From: Aquimonas sp964586455
GTDB lineage: Bacteria; Pseudomonadota; Gammaproteobacteria; Xanthomonadales; Xanthomonadaceae
Assembly: GCA_964586455.1 (NCBI GenBank)
Contig: CAZPHV010000016.1
Location: forward strand, 23,374-87,373
Length of the DNA: 64,000 bases
Direction of reading: 5' to 3'
In this document: piece by piece, positions 19,001-28,000 of the stretch
How the letters are laid out: every line of letters begins with the position of its first letter
How positions within the stretch are numbered: the first letter of the stretch is position 1
Notes under the pieces: generated by a model
Database searches by the model: none
What the model was told of the DNA's origin: nothing
Seen by the model: the letters and a program-made list of their open reading frames with translations, nothing else
Program-made: the position numbers and the translations under genes

Positions 19001-19482
19001 TCATCCGTCCACACGGTCAGGCTCATCACCGGCACATCGTCGATGCCCATCGGCCGCACCAGCGGCTGGCCGACGCCGAGATTCGGCGGCGCCCAGTCGG
19101 CGTTGGAATAGACCTGGTTGTACAGGCGCAGGATGGCGTCCGCCCGCGGCACGCCGACGGTGTACTCGACGGTGATCACGGCCATGCCGGGCCGACTGAC
19201 CGAGTAGACGTGCTTGACGCCCTCGATCTCGGACAGCACCTGTTCCAGCGGATAGCTGACCAGGTTCTCGACGTCCTCGGCCGGCGCGCCCGGAAAGGGC
19301 ACGAACACATTGGCCATGGTCACGTCGATCTGCGGCTCTTCCTCGCGCGGGGTGATCAGCACGGCGATCAGGCCCAGCAGCAGGCCGGCGATCGCCAGGA
19401 TCGGCGTCAGCGGATTGTTCTGGAAGGCCGCGGCCAGGCGTCCGGAGATGCCCATGCGTGCTCCGAAGGGCGACTCAGCCAT
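16072..19482 (-). CDS. RND family efflux pump permease with a repeat-derived insertion
   Basis: The 1136-residue inner-membrane RND permease has the usual duplicated layout: TM1 near 20-45, a periplasmic porter domain, a TM cluster containing GILVDDAIVVVENI, a second porter domain, and final TMs with AGIIVRNSILLVDFINH. The N-terminal ITPREEEPQIDV resembles permeases of the divergent AcrB/HAE group often paired with adaptor lipoproteins. About 60 residues in the central cytoplasmic linker are encoded by inserted dispersed repeats (17745..17935). The gene overlaps the adaptor upstream and trxC downstream. Its substrate is unknown; a sulfur compound is possible from context. Confidence 0.93.
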   Translation of the reverse strand: MAESPFGARMGISGRLAAAFQNNPLTPILAIAGLLLGLIAVLITPREEEPQIDVTMANVFVPFPGAPAEDVENLVSYPLEQVLSEIEGVKHVYSVSRPGMAVITVEYTVGVPRADAILRLYNQVYSNADWAPPNLGVGQPLVRPMGIDDVPVMSLTVWTDDPDRGGVEVAEVAHTLETELKRVPGTRDVYTIGAPERAVVVELDAQRLASYGIDMSDLAGALQASNVVMQAGERVEDGRQIPVTAGTYLADAQQVAELVIGLRDGRPLYLSDVAVIRRGADLPISYVWHAKPEQGELSAMYPAVTLAIAKKPGANASDITTAITRRIGELHGSLIPEGVQVDITRDYGKTANDKAIQLIQKLIFATMAVVLLVLFALGWREAVVVGTAVIITLALTLFASWAMGFTINRVSLFALIFSIGILVDDAIVVVENIHRHMARGGKSLLEAIPPAVDEVGSPTILATFTVIAALLPMAFVSGLMGPYMRPIPINASVGMLLSLAVALIVTPWLSLKLLSKHQPNHRVGLDPTELEPSDVSISSGSSGAADEGRGRAEAMVGQGPPYATAAASQAHRVGLDPPVLSKGEAHGSGIAARLHGLFERLLRPFLHRERGARRRLWLFAGIVGAVVLSASLAVVQLVVLKMLPFDNKSEFQVVVDLPEGSTVERTSALLQELALTLAQVPEVADMQGYAGTSAPVNFNGLVRQYYLREGANVGDLQVNLVDKSARSRKSHDIARAVRPALQQIAQRYGAALKVVEVPPGPPVLSPLVAEIYGPDAAGARAIALQVAEVFRSTEGLVDIDTTVEAEATREVLVVDRERAARLGISQAQIAQALQAAVSGVDATFLRDGASKYPVPVRLRLPAGEQARMEALLALRIRSADGHLLPLSEVVRVERTGWEAAIYHKDLMPVVYVMADEAGALDSPLYGMFEVVSSLNESTDLPWPIEQRFFSAPESTAGFSLKWDGEWQITFETFRDMGIAYAAGMLLIYLLVVAQFRSYVVPLVIMAPIPLTVIGVMPGHALLGAQFTATSMIGMIALAGIIVRNSILLVDFINHEIAHGRALDEAVIEACAVRAQPIALTALAAMAGAFFILDDPIFNGLAIALIFGILVSTVLTLVVIPLLYYSWLKFLARKEAV
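17745..17935 (-). repeat. Three GGTGGGCC-type palindromic repeats inserted in frame in the RND gene
   Basis: Copies of a CATAGGGTGGG / CCCACCCTATG palindromic unit lie at 17750..17774, 17795..17822 and 17901..17924. They are read in frame and produce the phrase HRVGLDP twice and MVGQGPPYAT once. The same unit occurs between genes at 32287..32310 and 32411..32433. Confidence 0.8.
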
Positions 19483-20551
19483 CGCTGCGCTCCCGGCGCT
19501 GCTGCTCCAGCCACAGGCCAGCGGCGACCGGATCGGCGGCCACCTTCTCGCCCGCGCTCAGGCCGGACAGCACTTCAATGCGATCGCCAATGCGATGGCC
19601 CAGACGCAGCTGGCGCAGAGCCAGGCCCGCTTCGCCGAATACGTAGGCTGCGGTCACTTCGCTGCGCTTGACCAAGCTCGACGCTGGCAGCAGCAGGCGC
19701 TCGTCTTCGCCGACCACGAAGGCGACCTTGGCCGCCATGCCGGGCGACAGACCGGTCTCGGCCTCGGGCAGGTCGACGCGCACGCTGAAGCTGTGCGTCG
19801 CCGGATCGGCATAGGGAAACACGGTGACCTTCTCGGCCTCGACGCGCCGACCGTCACCCAGCAGCAGATGCGCACGGCCGTTACCGCGAATGGCCTCGAC
19901 ATCCGACTGCGGCACCCGCACCTGCAGGCGCAGGCGATCCAGCGACAGGCCCGCGATCAGCGGCTGTCCCGGGCGCACGGTTTCGCCGACCTCGACGAAG
20001 CGCTGGGTGACAATGCCCGAGTAGGGCGCACGCACGACCGTGTAGTCCAGGGTCTCGCTGGCCGCCTTCACCGCCGCCTGCGCCGATTCCAGCTGGGCGC
20101 GGGTGGCGTCGCGGCGCGCGGTGGCCTGGTCGAGCTGCGCTCGCGAGACGAGGCGCCGCTCGTAGATCTCGGAGATCCGCTTGAACTCGGCCTCCGCCTC
20201 GCTGGCCGCGGCCTGCGCCGCACTCAAGGCGGCCCGCGCCTGCCGCTGCGCCGACTGCTGCTCGACGTCGGTGAAGCGCACCACCACGTCGCCGGCCTTG
20301 ACGTAGTCGTTCACGTCGAAGGGCAGCTCCAGCACGCGTCCGCCGGTCTGCGCCGAGAGCGTGGCCGAGTGCACGGCCTCGACCACGCCATCCCAGACGC
20401 GCTCTCGACTGGCGCGATCAGGCGCGACCTCGAACAGTTCGATGTCCGGCGTGACGACGCTGCGCGGGGCGAGCGGCGCTTCGCTGCCGCAGGCCGAAAG
20501 CAGCAGGCCAACAGCCAGCGAGAGGGCGAACAGGGGCGGTGTGGTGCGCAT
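19475..20551 (-). CDS. RND efflux periplasmic adaptor lipoprotein
   Basis: The 358-residue lipoprotein has a signal ending in the lipobox LLSAC. It then has a barrel-sandwich half (ATLSAQTGGRVLELPFDVND), a coiled-coil hairpin rich in Ala/Glu/Gln (about 90-165), and the second lipoyl half (VVRAPYSGIVTQRFVEVGET). A beta-barrel and membrane-proximal region complete it. It connects the RND permease to an outer-membrane channel; no channel gene is present here. It overlaps the permease start by eight bases. ATG 20551 was chosen because it starts the signal peptide. Confidence 0.92.
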   Translation of the reverse strand: MRTTPPLFALSLAVGLLLSACGSEAPLAPRSVVTPDIELFEVAPDRASRERVWDGVVEAVHSATLSAQTGGRVLELPFDVNDYVKAGDVVVRFTDVEQQSAQRQARAALSAAQAAASEAEAEFKRISEIYERRLVSRAQLDQATARRDATRAQLESAQAAVKAASETLDYTVVRAPYSGIVTQRFVEVGETVRPGQPLIAGLSLDRLRLQVRVPQSDVEAIRGNGRAHLLLGDGRRVEAEKVTVFPYADPATHSFSVRVDLPEAETGLSPGMAAKVAFVVGEDERLLLPASSLVKRSEVTAAYVFGEAGLALRQLRLGHRIGDRIEVLSGLSAGEKVAADPVAAGLWLEQQRRERSDG

Positions 20552-20580
20552 GGCGGTTTCCGTAGAGTTGAAGCAGCGGA

Positions 20581-20796
20581 TCAGCGGGCGCTCTGGCCGA
20601 AGGCACAGCCAGGCTTGAGCCCCAGCTTGCCCATCACCATGGCGGCCGGGCAGAAGCCCGTAAAGGCAGACTGCAGCAGGTTCAGGCCGACGAAAGCCGT
20701 CAGCAGCAGCCACCAGGGCGAGACGAAGTGGGTCAGCAGCACGCTGATCAGGATCATGCTGCCGGCGAAGGCGAACATGGCGCGGTCGATGTTCAT
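20581..20796 (-). CDS. DUF2892 (YgaP-type) inner-membrane protein
   Basis: The 71-residue protein has two membrane helices (MFAFAGSMILISVLLTHF and WWLLLTAFVGLNLLQSAF) followed by TGFCPAAMVMGKLGLKPGC. The cysteines in GFCP are typical of DUF2892. This domain is fused to rhodanese in YgaP and is often found in sulfide-detoxification operons, in line with the SQR-like gene upstream. Confidence 0.88.
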   Translation of the reverse strand: MNIDRAMFAFAGSMILISVLLTHFVSPWWLLLTAFVGLNLLQSAFTGFCPAAMVMGKLGLKPGCAFGQSAR

Positions 20797-20808
20797 GGCT
20801 TGAGCTCC

Positions 20809-20837
20809 GGGATTTGGGATTGGGGATTCGGGATTCG
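20809..20837. repeat. Dispersed GGGATT(C/T)G repeat, copy 2
   Basis: Four imperfect units lie in the 97-base gap between the SQR-like gene and the DUF2892 gene, within the presumed operon. Confidence 0.75.
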
Positions 20838-20893
20838 TTGGGAGCGCGCTCGGCGAGGCTCATGGGGGCGCTCCGGGCCCATGTCTTCAACAG

Positions 20894-22165
20894 CTACTTC
20901 AGGCGTTCGATGCCCAGCGCTTTGAGGACGTACTTTTCGTAGACGGGCTCGGTGTTGCCGGATTTCATCTTCGACAGGAAGTACTTCTCGAAGGCGATCT
21001 TGGCGACGTGCACCCAGCGTCCGACCTTGGCCCACGTGACGTTTCGCGGCGGGATCTGCGGCAGGGCCACGAAAGCGGCGCCGGTGTCGCCCATGTCGGC
21101 CAGACAGATGGCGTTCCAGGTGGCCACCGCCTCCGGCGCCTTGCCTTCAAGGTCGGCGCGGATGTTCTCGACGATGGCGGTGACCATCGACTCGATCATG
21201 AAGCCGGTCTTGGGCGCACCGGTCGGCACCGGCGTGACCTCGACCGGCGGGATCGCGACGCAGACGCCGGCCGAGTAGATGTTCGGGTAGGCAGGATTGC
21301 GCTGATGGCGATCGATCAGCACGAAGCCACGGGGGTTGCACATCTCCTTGACCGCGCGCACTGCGTCTACGCCAGTAAACGCCGGCAGCACCATCGAGTA
21401 CTTGAAGGGCAGCGTGTGCTCGCGCGCCTTTTCGCCGGCTTCGTTCATCTCGTGCACGAGCATTTCGCCGGGCCGCACTTCGGCGATTTTCGAGTTGACG
21501 ATCCACTTGATGTGGCGCTGGCGGAACTCGCCCTCCAGCAGGCCCTTGCTGTCGCCGACACCCCCCAGGCCCATGTGGCCCACATAGGGCTCGCTGCTGA
21601 CGTAGGTGATCGGCACACGGTCGCGGATCTTCCGCTTCCGCAGATCGGCGTCGAGGATCATCGCGAACTCGTAGGCCGGCCCGAAGCAGCTCGCGCCCTG
21701 GGCGGCACCGATCACGATCGGGCCGGGATCCTTGACGAACTCCTGGTAGGCCTCCCAGGCGGAGAGCGCATGCGGCGTGGTGCACACGGAATGCGTGTGG
21801 CCGCCGTGCGGGCCCAGGCCCGGAATCTCGTCGAACGCCAGCCGCGGGCCGGTGGTGATCACCAGATAGTCGTAGTCCAGACGTCGACCGTCGCTGAGGA
21901 CCACGGTGTTCTCGCCCGGTACGATCCCGGCCGCACCGCAGCTCTCGAAGCCGATCGCTTTCTTGGCGAGGTAGGGGCCGATCTCGATCTGGATATCCGA
22001 AGGCTTGCGCCAGCCCACCGCCACCCACGGGTTGGAGGGCGTGAACGAGAAGCGCGGGCTGTCGCCGACCACGGTGATCGCGTGGGTCTTGCCCACGCCC
22101 GCGCGCAGCTCGTAGGCCACGCTGATGCCGCCGATACCGCCGCCCACCACGATGATCCTGGCCAT
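20894..22165 (-). CDS. Sulfide:quinone oxidoreductase-like FAD flavoprotein
   Basis: The 423-residue protein starts with an FAD-binding Rossmann motif (VVGGGIGGISVAYEL). Cysteines placed as in SQR-type enzymes lie in VCTTPHAL, QGASCFGPAYEF and EMCNPRGF. NIYSAGVCVAIPP is the second FAD contact, and a C-terminal amphipathic segment (KIAFEKYFLSKMKSG) suits membrane association. SQR oxidises sulfide to persulfide and passes electrons to quinone. ATG 22165 excludes an Arg/Pro-rich extension. The gene is divergent from the rhodanese gene and shares the operator region. It could also be a flavocytochrome-c-like enzyme; I favour SQR from context. Confidence 0.85.
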   Translation of the reverse strand: MARIIVVGGGIGGISVAYELRAGVGKTHAITVVGDSPRFSFTPSNPWVAVGWRKPSDIQIEIGPYLAKKAIGFESCGAAGIVPGENTVVLSDGRRLDYDYLVITTGPRLAFDEIPGLGPHGGHTHSVCTTPHALSAWEAYQEFVKDPGPIVIGAAQGASCFGPAYEFAMILDADLRKRKIRDRVPITYVSSEPYVGHMGLGGVGDSKGLLEGEFRQRHIKWIVNSKIAEVRPGEMLVHEMNEAGEKAREHTLPFKYSMVLPAFTGVDAVRAVKEMCNPRGFVLIDRHQRNPAYPNIYSAGVCVAIPPVEVTPVPTGAPKTGFMIESMVTAIVENIRADLEGKAPEAVATWNAICLADMGDTGAAFVALPQIPPRNVTWAKVGRWVHVAKIAFEKYFLSKMKSGNTEPVYEKYVLKALGIERLK

Positions 22166-22298
22166 GCGTCGAGTCCTCCCGATCCGGCGTCTGGAATGGG
22201 GCGCGTCCCCGCCGGAGGGAGGCGCGAGCCTTGAGGTCAGTCTTCGCTGTCCCACGAGCGTGGGCGCATCCGCAGCGGCTAGACTTGACCGGCGCCAA

Positions 22299-22319
22299 TT
22301 TAGAGACTTCTAATATTAG
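22299..22319. promoter_or_regulatory. Second sulfide-operon operator candidate in a divergent promoter region
   Basis: TTTAG-N5-TCTAATATTAG contains TTAG-N6-CTAA and also the perfect palindrome CTAATATTAG (22310..22319). It lies between the divergent SQR-like gene (start 22165) and the rhodanese gene (start 22349) and matches the 8273..8293 element in order and spacing. Confidence 0.55.
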
Positions 22320-22348
22320 CGTCAACTGATATTCAACAGGAGCCGTTC

Positions 22349-22738
22349 ATGTCCAAGTCCCCCGCCGAACGGGTCGCCGAAGCCCGCGCCCGGATCACCG
22401 AAGTCAGCGTCGAGGAGCTTGCCGCCGAAGCTCCGGGCAGCTACGTGCTGATCGACGTACGCGAACCCGCCGAGCACGCCACCGCGCACCTTGCCGGCGC
22501 GATCCCCATCCCGCGCGGGGTGTTGGAATTCCAGATCGAGGCCAACCCGGCGGTCGCCTGCGTGACAGAGCCCGCGCTGGCCGTGCGGGAGCAGCCGATC
22601 GTCCTGTACTGCCGCACCGGCGGCCGCTCCGCGCTTGCCGCAGAGAGCCTGCAGGAGCTCGGCTTCACCCGTGTGCGCTCGCTGGCCGGTGGCATCACTG
22701 CCTGGACAGCAGCCGGCAAGCCGGTGACGCAGCACTGA
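22349..22738 (+). CDS. Single-domain rhodanese (thiosulfate sulfurtransferase-like)
   Basis: The 129-residue cytoplasmic protein has the rhodanese signatures YVLIDVREPAEHATAHLAGA and the active-site loop CRTGGRSA with catalytic Cys, then LAGGITAW. It would move sulfane sulfur between persulfide, thiosulfate and thiols. The short leader contains the operator shared with the SQR-like gene, so the three sulfur enzymes are probably co-regulated. Confidence 0.92.
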   Translation: MSKSPAERVAEARARITEVSVEELAAEAPGSYVLIDVREPAEHATAHLAGAIPIPRGVLEFQIEANPAVACVTEPALAVREQPIVLYCRTGGRSALAAESLQELGFTRVRSLAGGITAWTAAGKPVTQH

Positions 22739-22744
22739 GACGCC

Positions 22745-22773
22745 GGGATTCGGGAGTGGGGATTCGGGATTCG
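22745..22773. repeat. Dispersed GGGATTCG repeat, copy 3
   Basis: Four imperfect units directly after the rhodanese stop. The remaining 210 bases up to the regulator start hold no further gene that I can support. Confidence 0.75.
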
Positions 22774-22986
22774 TTGCAGCCGGGCACCTCGGCTGCGGAG
22801 CGATGCCGGCTGCGCTTCGGGCTGGACTCCACAGCGCTGGGCAGAAGCTCTACTCTCTCGCGCCCGAATGCTTGATCCTCACCTGCGGGTTTCGGGTCGT
22901 CATCAGCGCTCCGCGCAGAGGCTTCCAGGCACGCCGAGTCACTCGTGAGTCCCCGCTACCGAATCCCCCATCCCTACACTCAAACC

Positions 22987-23304
22987 ATGCCTCCCATCGC
23001 TCCCGACCACGCCGAAGAAATGCGCGCCCACGCCACCGACGCAGCACAGCTGCTGAAGGCGATGGCGAACGAAAAGCGGCTGATGATCCTGTGCATGCTC
23101 GCAGGCGGCGAACAGGCGGTCAGCGACATCAATGCCGGCATGGAGCTGTCGCAGTCGGCGCTGTCGCAACATCTCGCTGTGCTTCGCGAGGAAGGCCTGG
23201 TGCAGACGCGACGCTCGGCGCAGACGATCTACTACTCGCTGTCGCCGGGGCCGGTGCAGGAAATCATCGGGGTGCTCCACCGCATCTATTGCGGGGGCGA
23301 CTGA
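22987..23304 (+). CDS. ArsR-family persulfide-sensing repressor (BigR/SqrR/YgaV-like)
   Basis: The 105-residue winged-helix protein has the ArsR core LLKAMANEKRLMILCMLAGGE, the recognition helix LSQSALSQHLAVLREEGLV and the wing RRSAQTIYYSLS. Two cysteines sit where BigR and SqrR have their redox pair: one in MILCML (alpha 2) and one in HRIYCGGD at the C-terminus. In those proteins the pair forms a tetrasulfide or disulfide with persulfide and releases DNA. ATG 22987 is preferred to a GTG at 22945. It probably controls the operators at 8273 and 22299. Confidence 0.88.
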   Translation: MPPIAPDHAEEMRAHATDAAQLLKAMANEKRLMILCMLAGGEQAVSDINAGMELSQSALSQHLAVLREEGLVQTRRSAQTIYYSLSPGPVQEIIGVLHRIYCGGD

Positions 23305-23345
23305 CAGGCGCCGAGAGTTGCCGAGTCTTCGAGCATTCGGAGCAG

Positions 23346-23369
23346 CCAAGCACGCCTGGGCGTGCTTGG
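23346..23369. terminator. Hairpin between convergent genes
   Basis: A perfect 10-bp stem (CCAAGCACGC / GCGTGCTTGG) with a CTGG loop lies between the stop codons of the ArsR gene and the convergent membrane-protein gene. There is no strong T tract. Confidence 0.55.
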
Positions 23370-23467
23370 CACCAGCACTTCAGTCGCACACATGGGTCTC
23401 GTAGCGCAGCCGGAACTGTCGCCGATCGCCCACGACTTCAATGCATGCAACGCCTGCAGGCGGTCGT

Positions 23468-23866
23468 TCAGCGGCCGCCGAAGGTTTTGAAGCCGCGCGG
23501 GCGCCGCCACCACAGCAGCAGCGCCACGGGCAGCAGCAGCAGTGGCAGGGGGTGCATCAGTTTCAGCCAAGCGCTGCGGGCCTCTAGCGCTCGCTCAGCC
23601 GCCAAACTGCGCACTTCGACCACCTGCGACACGTTCCCGAGTTGCGCCTCAGCGAACCCGGCCAACACCTCCTCAAGACCAAGCGCCGATCCCGCCGCAT
23701 CGCCCGCAAGGAGCCAGGTATAGGCCAGCGGCGCCTGCAAGCGCAGCGGTTCGGGCACCACCGCACCGAGCACGCGCGAGCTCGCCACGCCGCCCCAGAA
23801 TGCGCAATTGATGAGGACAGAAATCAAGAGCAGCACAGTCGCAGGCACGTACAGGGGCAGGCGCAT
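23468..23866 (-). CDS. Hypothetical inner-membrane protein, two helices
   Basis: The 132-residue protein has one helix at the start (YVPATVLLLISVLINCAFWGG) and one near the end (PLPLLLLPVALLLWW), followed by a basic tail RRPRGFKTFGGR. The loop between them (about 70 residues, Ala/Leu/Glu-rich) would be periplasmic. A good AGGAG precedes ATG 23866, which I prefer to a start 18 codons upstream. I do not recognise the family. Confidence 0.6.
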   Translation of the reverse strand: MRLPLYVPATVLLLISVLINCAFWGGVASSRVLGAVVPEPLRLQAPLAYTWLLAGDAAGSALGLEEVLAGFAEAQLGNVSQVVEVRSLAAERALEARSAWLKLMHPLPLLLLPVALLLWWRRPRGFKTFGGR

Positions 23867-24166
23867 CAGCGTTCTCCTCTGGGGCTGGCTCAAGCAAGCT
23901 CGACAGCGCTTTGAAAGCACACGGTAACCCGGAATGACAATCCGTCGCGATCAGGTCTGGATATCAGGACCCGGCGAATCACCGGCTTTGGCAAACGCCT
24001 CTCCCATCGTGAACCCACGCAGTGCCGCGCGACAAGCCTGCGTGATGCGCCGTTACCCTGGCGCGCCGGACTGGAACGCGTCTTGCAATCCGCGCGAGGC
24101 TTTCGCGCTTGCAGCACGATTCCGACTTGCTACACTCGCAGAACTTTCACACCGTGGGGAGACGGC
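23867..24166. other. Divergent intergenic region, no feature recognised
   Basis: Three hundred bases between the membrane-protein gene and the DUF4097-like lipoprotein gene. It must contain both promoters, but I cannot pick convincing -35/-10 pairs. Confidence 0.4.
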
Positions 24167-24994
24167 GTGGGTTCCTATCTGAAGATCGCTCTGCTGGCCG
24201 GAGCGCTGGCCTTGTCTGCCTGCGCCAGCCATGAGACACACCAACCGCCCACCGGATCCGGTGAGCAAGCACCGCCCTACACACTCGAACGCTTCCGCGA
24301 TGAGCACAAGTTGCCCGAGGGCGTTCAGCGCATCGTTCTGGACAATCCTTACGGCGATATCCAGCTGCGACAGACCACGGGATCGGCGGTGGCCATCGAA
24401 GGCGTCGAACAGCGCATCGGCGAACAGCCCCGCATCGCCCGCATCGAATGGCATGAAGGCAGCACCGAAAGCGCCGTCCACGTGCGCTACCCCGGGATCG
24501 ACCCCGATGCCCCCGCCGACCGCCGCCGCGGCCGCGTCGACCTCTATGCCTTCGTGCCACCGGGGGTGCCGGTGTTCCTGCGCAGCGACTTCGGCGAGAT
24601 CGTGGTGCGCCGTATCGACAACCCGGTAAGCGCGCGCAGCCGCAGCGGCCGCATCACGGTCGCCGCCCACGGGTTGATGGACGTTGAAAGTGAGCGCGGC
24701 GAGCTTCGGATCTACCCGATGTCGGCCCGCGCGCAAGGCCTGAACCGTCTGCGGTCAGCGGGTGGCATCGTGGTCGATGTACACCTGCAGGCCCCACTTC
24801 AGCTGGAGGCGCGAGGGCATGTCGGCGTCCGCGCAGACTTCCCTCTGGACGCACTGCAGCAGGACACGGGCGGGCTCTGGCGCGCTTCGTTAAAGCTCGG
24901 CGACACGACGACTGATGCCTTGCGCCGCTTCGATATTGAAAGCAGCGGCGGCGAAGTGCTGCTGCAGCGGGTTGGACAAGACACCCGCCGCTGA
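24167..24994 (+). CDS. Lipoprotein with DUF4097-like beta-repeat domain
   Basis: The 275-residue protein has a lipoprotein signal (LLAGALALSACAS, Cys being the lipidation site). Short repeated beta segments follow, such as RIVLDNPYGDIQLRQTTG, FLRSDFGEIVVRRI and SRSGRITVAAHG, like the beta-helix of DUF4097 proteins. The GTG at 24167 has GGGGAGA in front and begins just before the signal; the longer ATG start at 24083 would bury the signal. Function unknown. It lies 94 bases before the large secreted protein gene. Confidence 0.68.
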   Translation: MGSYLKIALLAGALALSACASHETHQPPTGSGEQAPPYTLERFRDEHKLPEGVQRIVLDNPYGDIQLRQTTGSAVAIEGVEQRIGEQPRIARIEWHEGSTESAVHVRYPGIDPDAPADRRRGRVDLYAFVPPGVPVFLRSDFGEIVVRRIDNPVSARSRSGRITVAAHGLMDVESERGELRIYPMSARAQGLNRLRSAGGIVVDVHLQAPLQLEARGHVGVRADFPLDALQQDTGGLWRASLKLGDTTTDALRRFDIESSGGEVLLQRVGQDTRR

Positions 24995-25088
24995 TCATCG
25001 CGACATCCGGATTCCGCCCCACCGCCGCAATCGTTCGTCGGCGCTTGCCGACACCCACCCAGTCCGGGCACTCCCCGGGAGGTACTCC

Positions 25089-28000
25089 ATGAAGCTTGCA
25101 AGAAGTTTGCTGTCCGCGGCCATCGTCAGCGGCCTCGCCCTGTCGATGCCGTCCTATGTCAGTGCCGCCCAGTCGGTCAGCAAGGGGCCCGCACACGGTG
25201 TGGCCGCCAACCCGCTGCACGAGCCTGCACACACCGAGTTCCTCGGCACCGTGCAGCCGGAAGTGCTCAGCGTCGACGTACGCAATGATCCGATCGGCCA
25301 GGAATGGCGTCCGGGTGACCCCATCCGCGAGATTCCGCGCCGCCACTGGGACGATCCTGCCGTGCTCAATGCCCAGCAGCGCGAGCCGGTCAATCCGCCC
25401 CAGGCCGATCCGCTGGTGGCTCTGCAGCAGGCGCTGGATGGAATCGGTCCGCAACGCGGCGCGGGCTTCGGCACTCCGCTGCAGAACTTTGAAGGCGCGC
25501 CTGGCACGACGCTGCCGCCCGACCCGACGGGTGACATCGGCACCACCCAGTATGTGCAGGCGGTGAATGCGTCCGGAGGTTCGCGCGTTCGCGTCTACAA
25601 CAAGGAGACCGGCGAGCTGGAGGCCAACTTCATCCTCGCCACCACCCTGACCGGCACCTCGCCCTGCAATAACGGCCTCGGCGACCCGATCGTACTGTTC
25701 GACCCGATCGCCCAGCGCTGGGTCATCACCGAATTCTCGCCGCAGGCAGGTCGCGCCCTGTGCGTCTACATCAGCGCCGACGCCAACGCCGCCAATACGG
25801 CAGCGAACAACTGGTACCGCTACACCTTCGTGATGCCGGCTTTCCCCGACTACCCGAAGTACGGGGTGTGGACGGATGCCTATTACGCCACCGCCAACGA
25901 GGGTGGCACCAGCGGCGCGCGACCGATCTATGCCTTCGAGCGCGAGCAAATGCTGCAGGGCCTTGCCGCGCGCTTTGTGCGCGTGACTGTGCCCAACCTG
26001 TCGGGTTTCGGTTTTCAGCTCTCGACGCCTGCGCATTTCGTCGGCGACCAGCTGCCACCGACCAGTGCGCCCGGCATCATCATGCGTCACCGTGATGACG
26101 AGGCCCACAACGCAGGCTCAAACAATCCTGACAAGGATTTCCTCGAACTGTGGCAGCTCAACATGGACTGGGCTCCGACAACGCCGGTCGGCACGCTGAC
26201 CCCCGTGCATCAGATCGAGATCAGCGAATTCAGTTCGCGGCTGAACGGGCTCACAGCCTTCCAAGCGTTTCCGCAGCCCAGCGGCCAACGCCTGGATCCC
26301 CTGCGCGAGCCGATCATGAACGTGCTGATGTATCGCAACTTCGGCACCCATGAGTCCATCGTCGGCAACCTCACCACCAATACCCTGGTCGATCCGCAGA
26401 TCCGCGGCGCAATCCGCTGGTTCGAGCTGCGCCGCACCGGCAGCACCGCGGCGACGGCTTGGGAGCTCCACGACGAAGGCACCTACGCACCGACCGACGC
26501 CGGCGGCGACATCCACCGTTGGATGGCCGGCAGCGGTGTAGACAGCGCCGGCAACATCGCCATGGCCTACAGCGTGGTTCGTCAAGCGGGTACGCCCGCC
26601 GGTATCTTCCCGGGCCTGCGCTACACGGGCCGTCTGGTCTCCGACCCGCCTGGCGTGATGACGGCAGGTGAGACGTCGATCGTGGTCGGCGAGCGCTCGC
26701 AGGCCAATGAGCGCTGGGGCGACTACCATCAAATGGGCATCGACCCGGTCGATGGCTGCACCTTCTGGTTCACCGGCGAGTACATGGGCCCGGCTGGGAC
26801 CACCAACAACACGCGCATTGCCAGCTTCCGCCACGATGCCTGCGGCGAGCCCGCCTTCACGCTGAACTCCAGTCTGCGTCAGGCCGCGGTTTGCGCTGCA
26901 GAGCCGCCGGTCGCGTTGCCGCCCGCCACGCTGACGGTCGGTCAGGTTTCGGGTTTCACCGATCCGGTAGCGCTCGGCTTCAACCCTGCACTGCCCACCG
27001 GCATCGCTGGTGTCATCGGCACCAGCCCGGTGACGCCGCCCGGCAGCTCCAGCCTCGCGTTGACCCTCAATGCAGGCGTGGCTGCCGGCCTCAACACGGT
27101 TACGGTTGAGGGCACCTCCGGCAGTCTGGTACGCAGCCTCGACATCGAGCTCAACGTCGCCACCCAGCTGCCCGGCGCGGCCGCGCCCTCCGCACCTGCA
27201 AACGGCGCGACCAATGTGATCCTGCAGCCCACCCTGAGCTGGAGTGCAGGTACGCAGGCGAGCAGCTACACCGTCGAAGTCGCCACCGACATGGCGTTCT
27301 CCAACATCGTGTTCACCGGCAACGTCACCAGCGGCACGAATGTGGCGGTGACTTCGGCACTGGCGTCCAACACCACCCATTACTGGCGGGTCCGCCCAGC
27401 CAACATCTGCGGCGCAGGTAATGACTCCGCGGTGTTCAGCTTCGTTACACAGCCAGCGCCCGGCGACTGCGCTTCGGGCACTGTCGCGGCTGACGTGTTC
27501 TCCGAGGACTTCAGCGCGGGTGCTGGCGGATTCACCACGGGCGGCACAGGCGCACAGACCTGGGCACTCTCGACCGCACGGCCCAGCCCTGCGTCGGGTG
27601 GCAATGCGTTCCTGGCCGTGGATATCGCCACCGTTTCCGACCAGCAGCTCACCTCCCCGGCCATCAACCTGCCGAGCGGCCAGCAGCCCCTGACCCTGCG
27701 CTTCCAGAACTGGCGCAACATCGAGAACAACGGCACCACCGGCTGCTATGACGGCGGCCTGCTGGAGATCTCGGTGGATGGCGGAGCCTTCACCCAGCTC
27801 TCTGGGGCCGCCCTTCTGAACGACCCCTACCGTGGACCGATCAGCGGCAGCTTCGGCAATCCGCTGGCGGGTCTGAACGCCTGGTGCGAACCGAACCCGG
27901 GTCGCCCGTACGACAATACCTTGGTCGACCTCAGCCCCTACGCCGGCAGCAGCGTGCAGCTTCGTTGGCGTTTGGGCACCGACACCTCGGCGGCTCGTGA

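Noticed and set aside
16309..19671. 1120-codon open frame antisense to the RND pump
   Set aside because: Shadow of GC-rich codons; Arg/His/Gln-rich composition, no domain, while the opposite strand encodes a clear RND permease.
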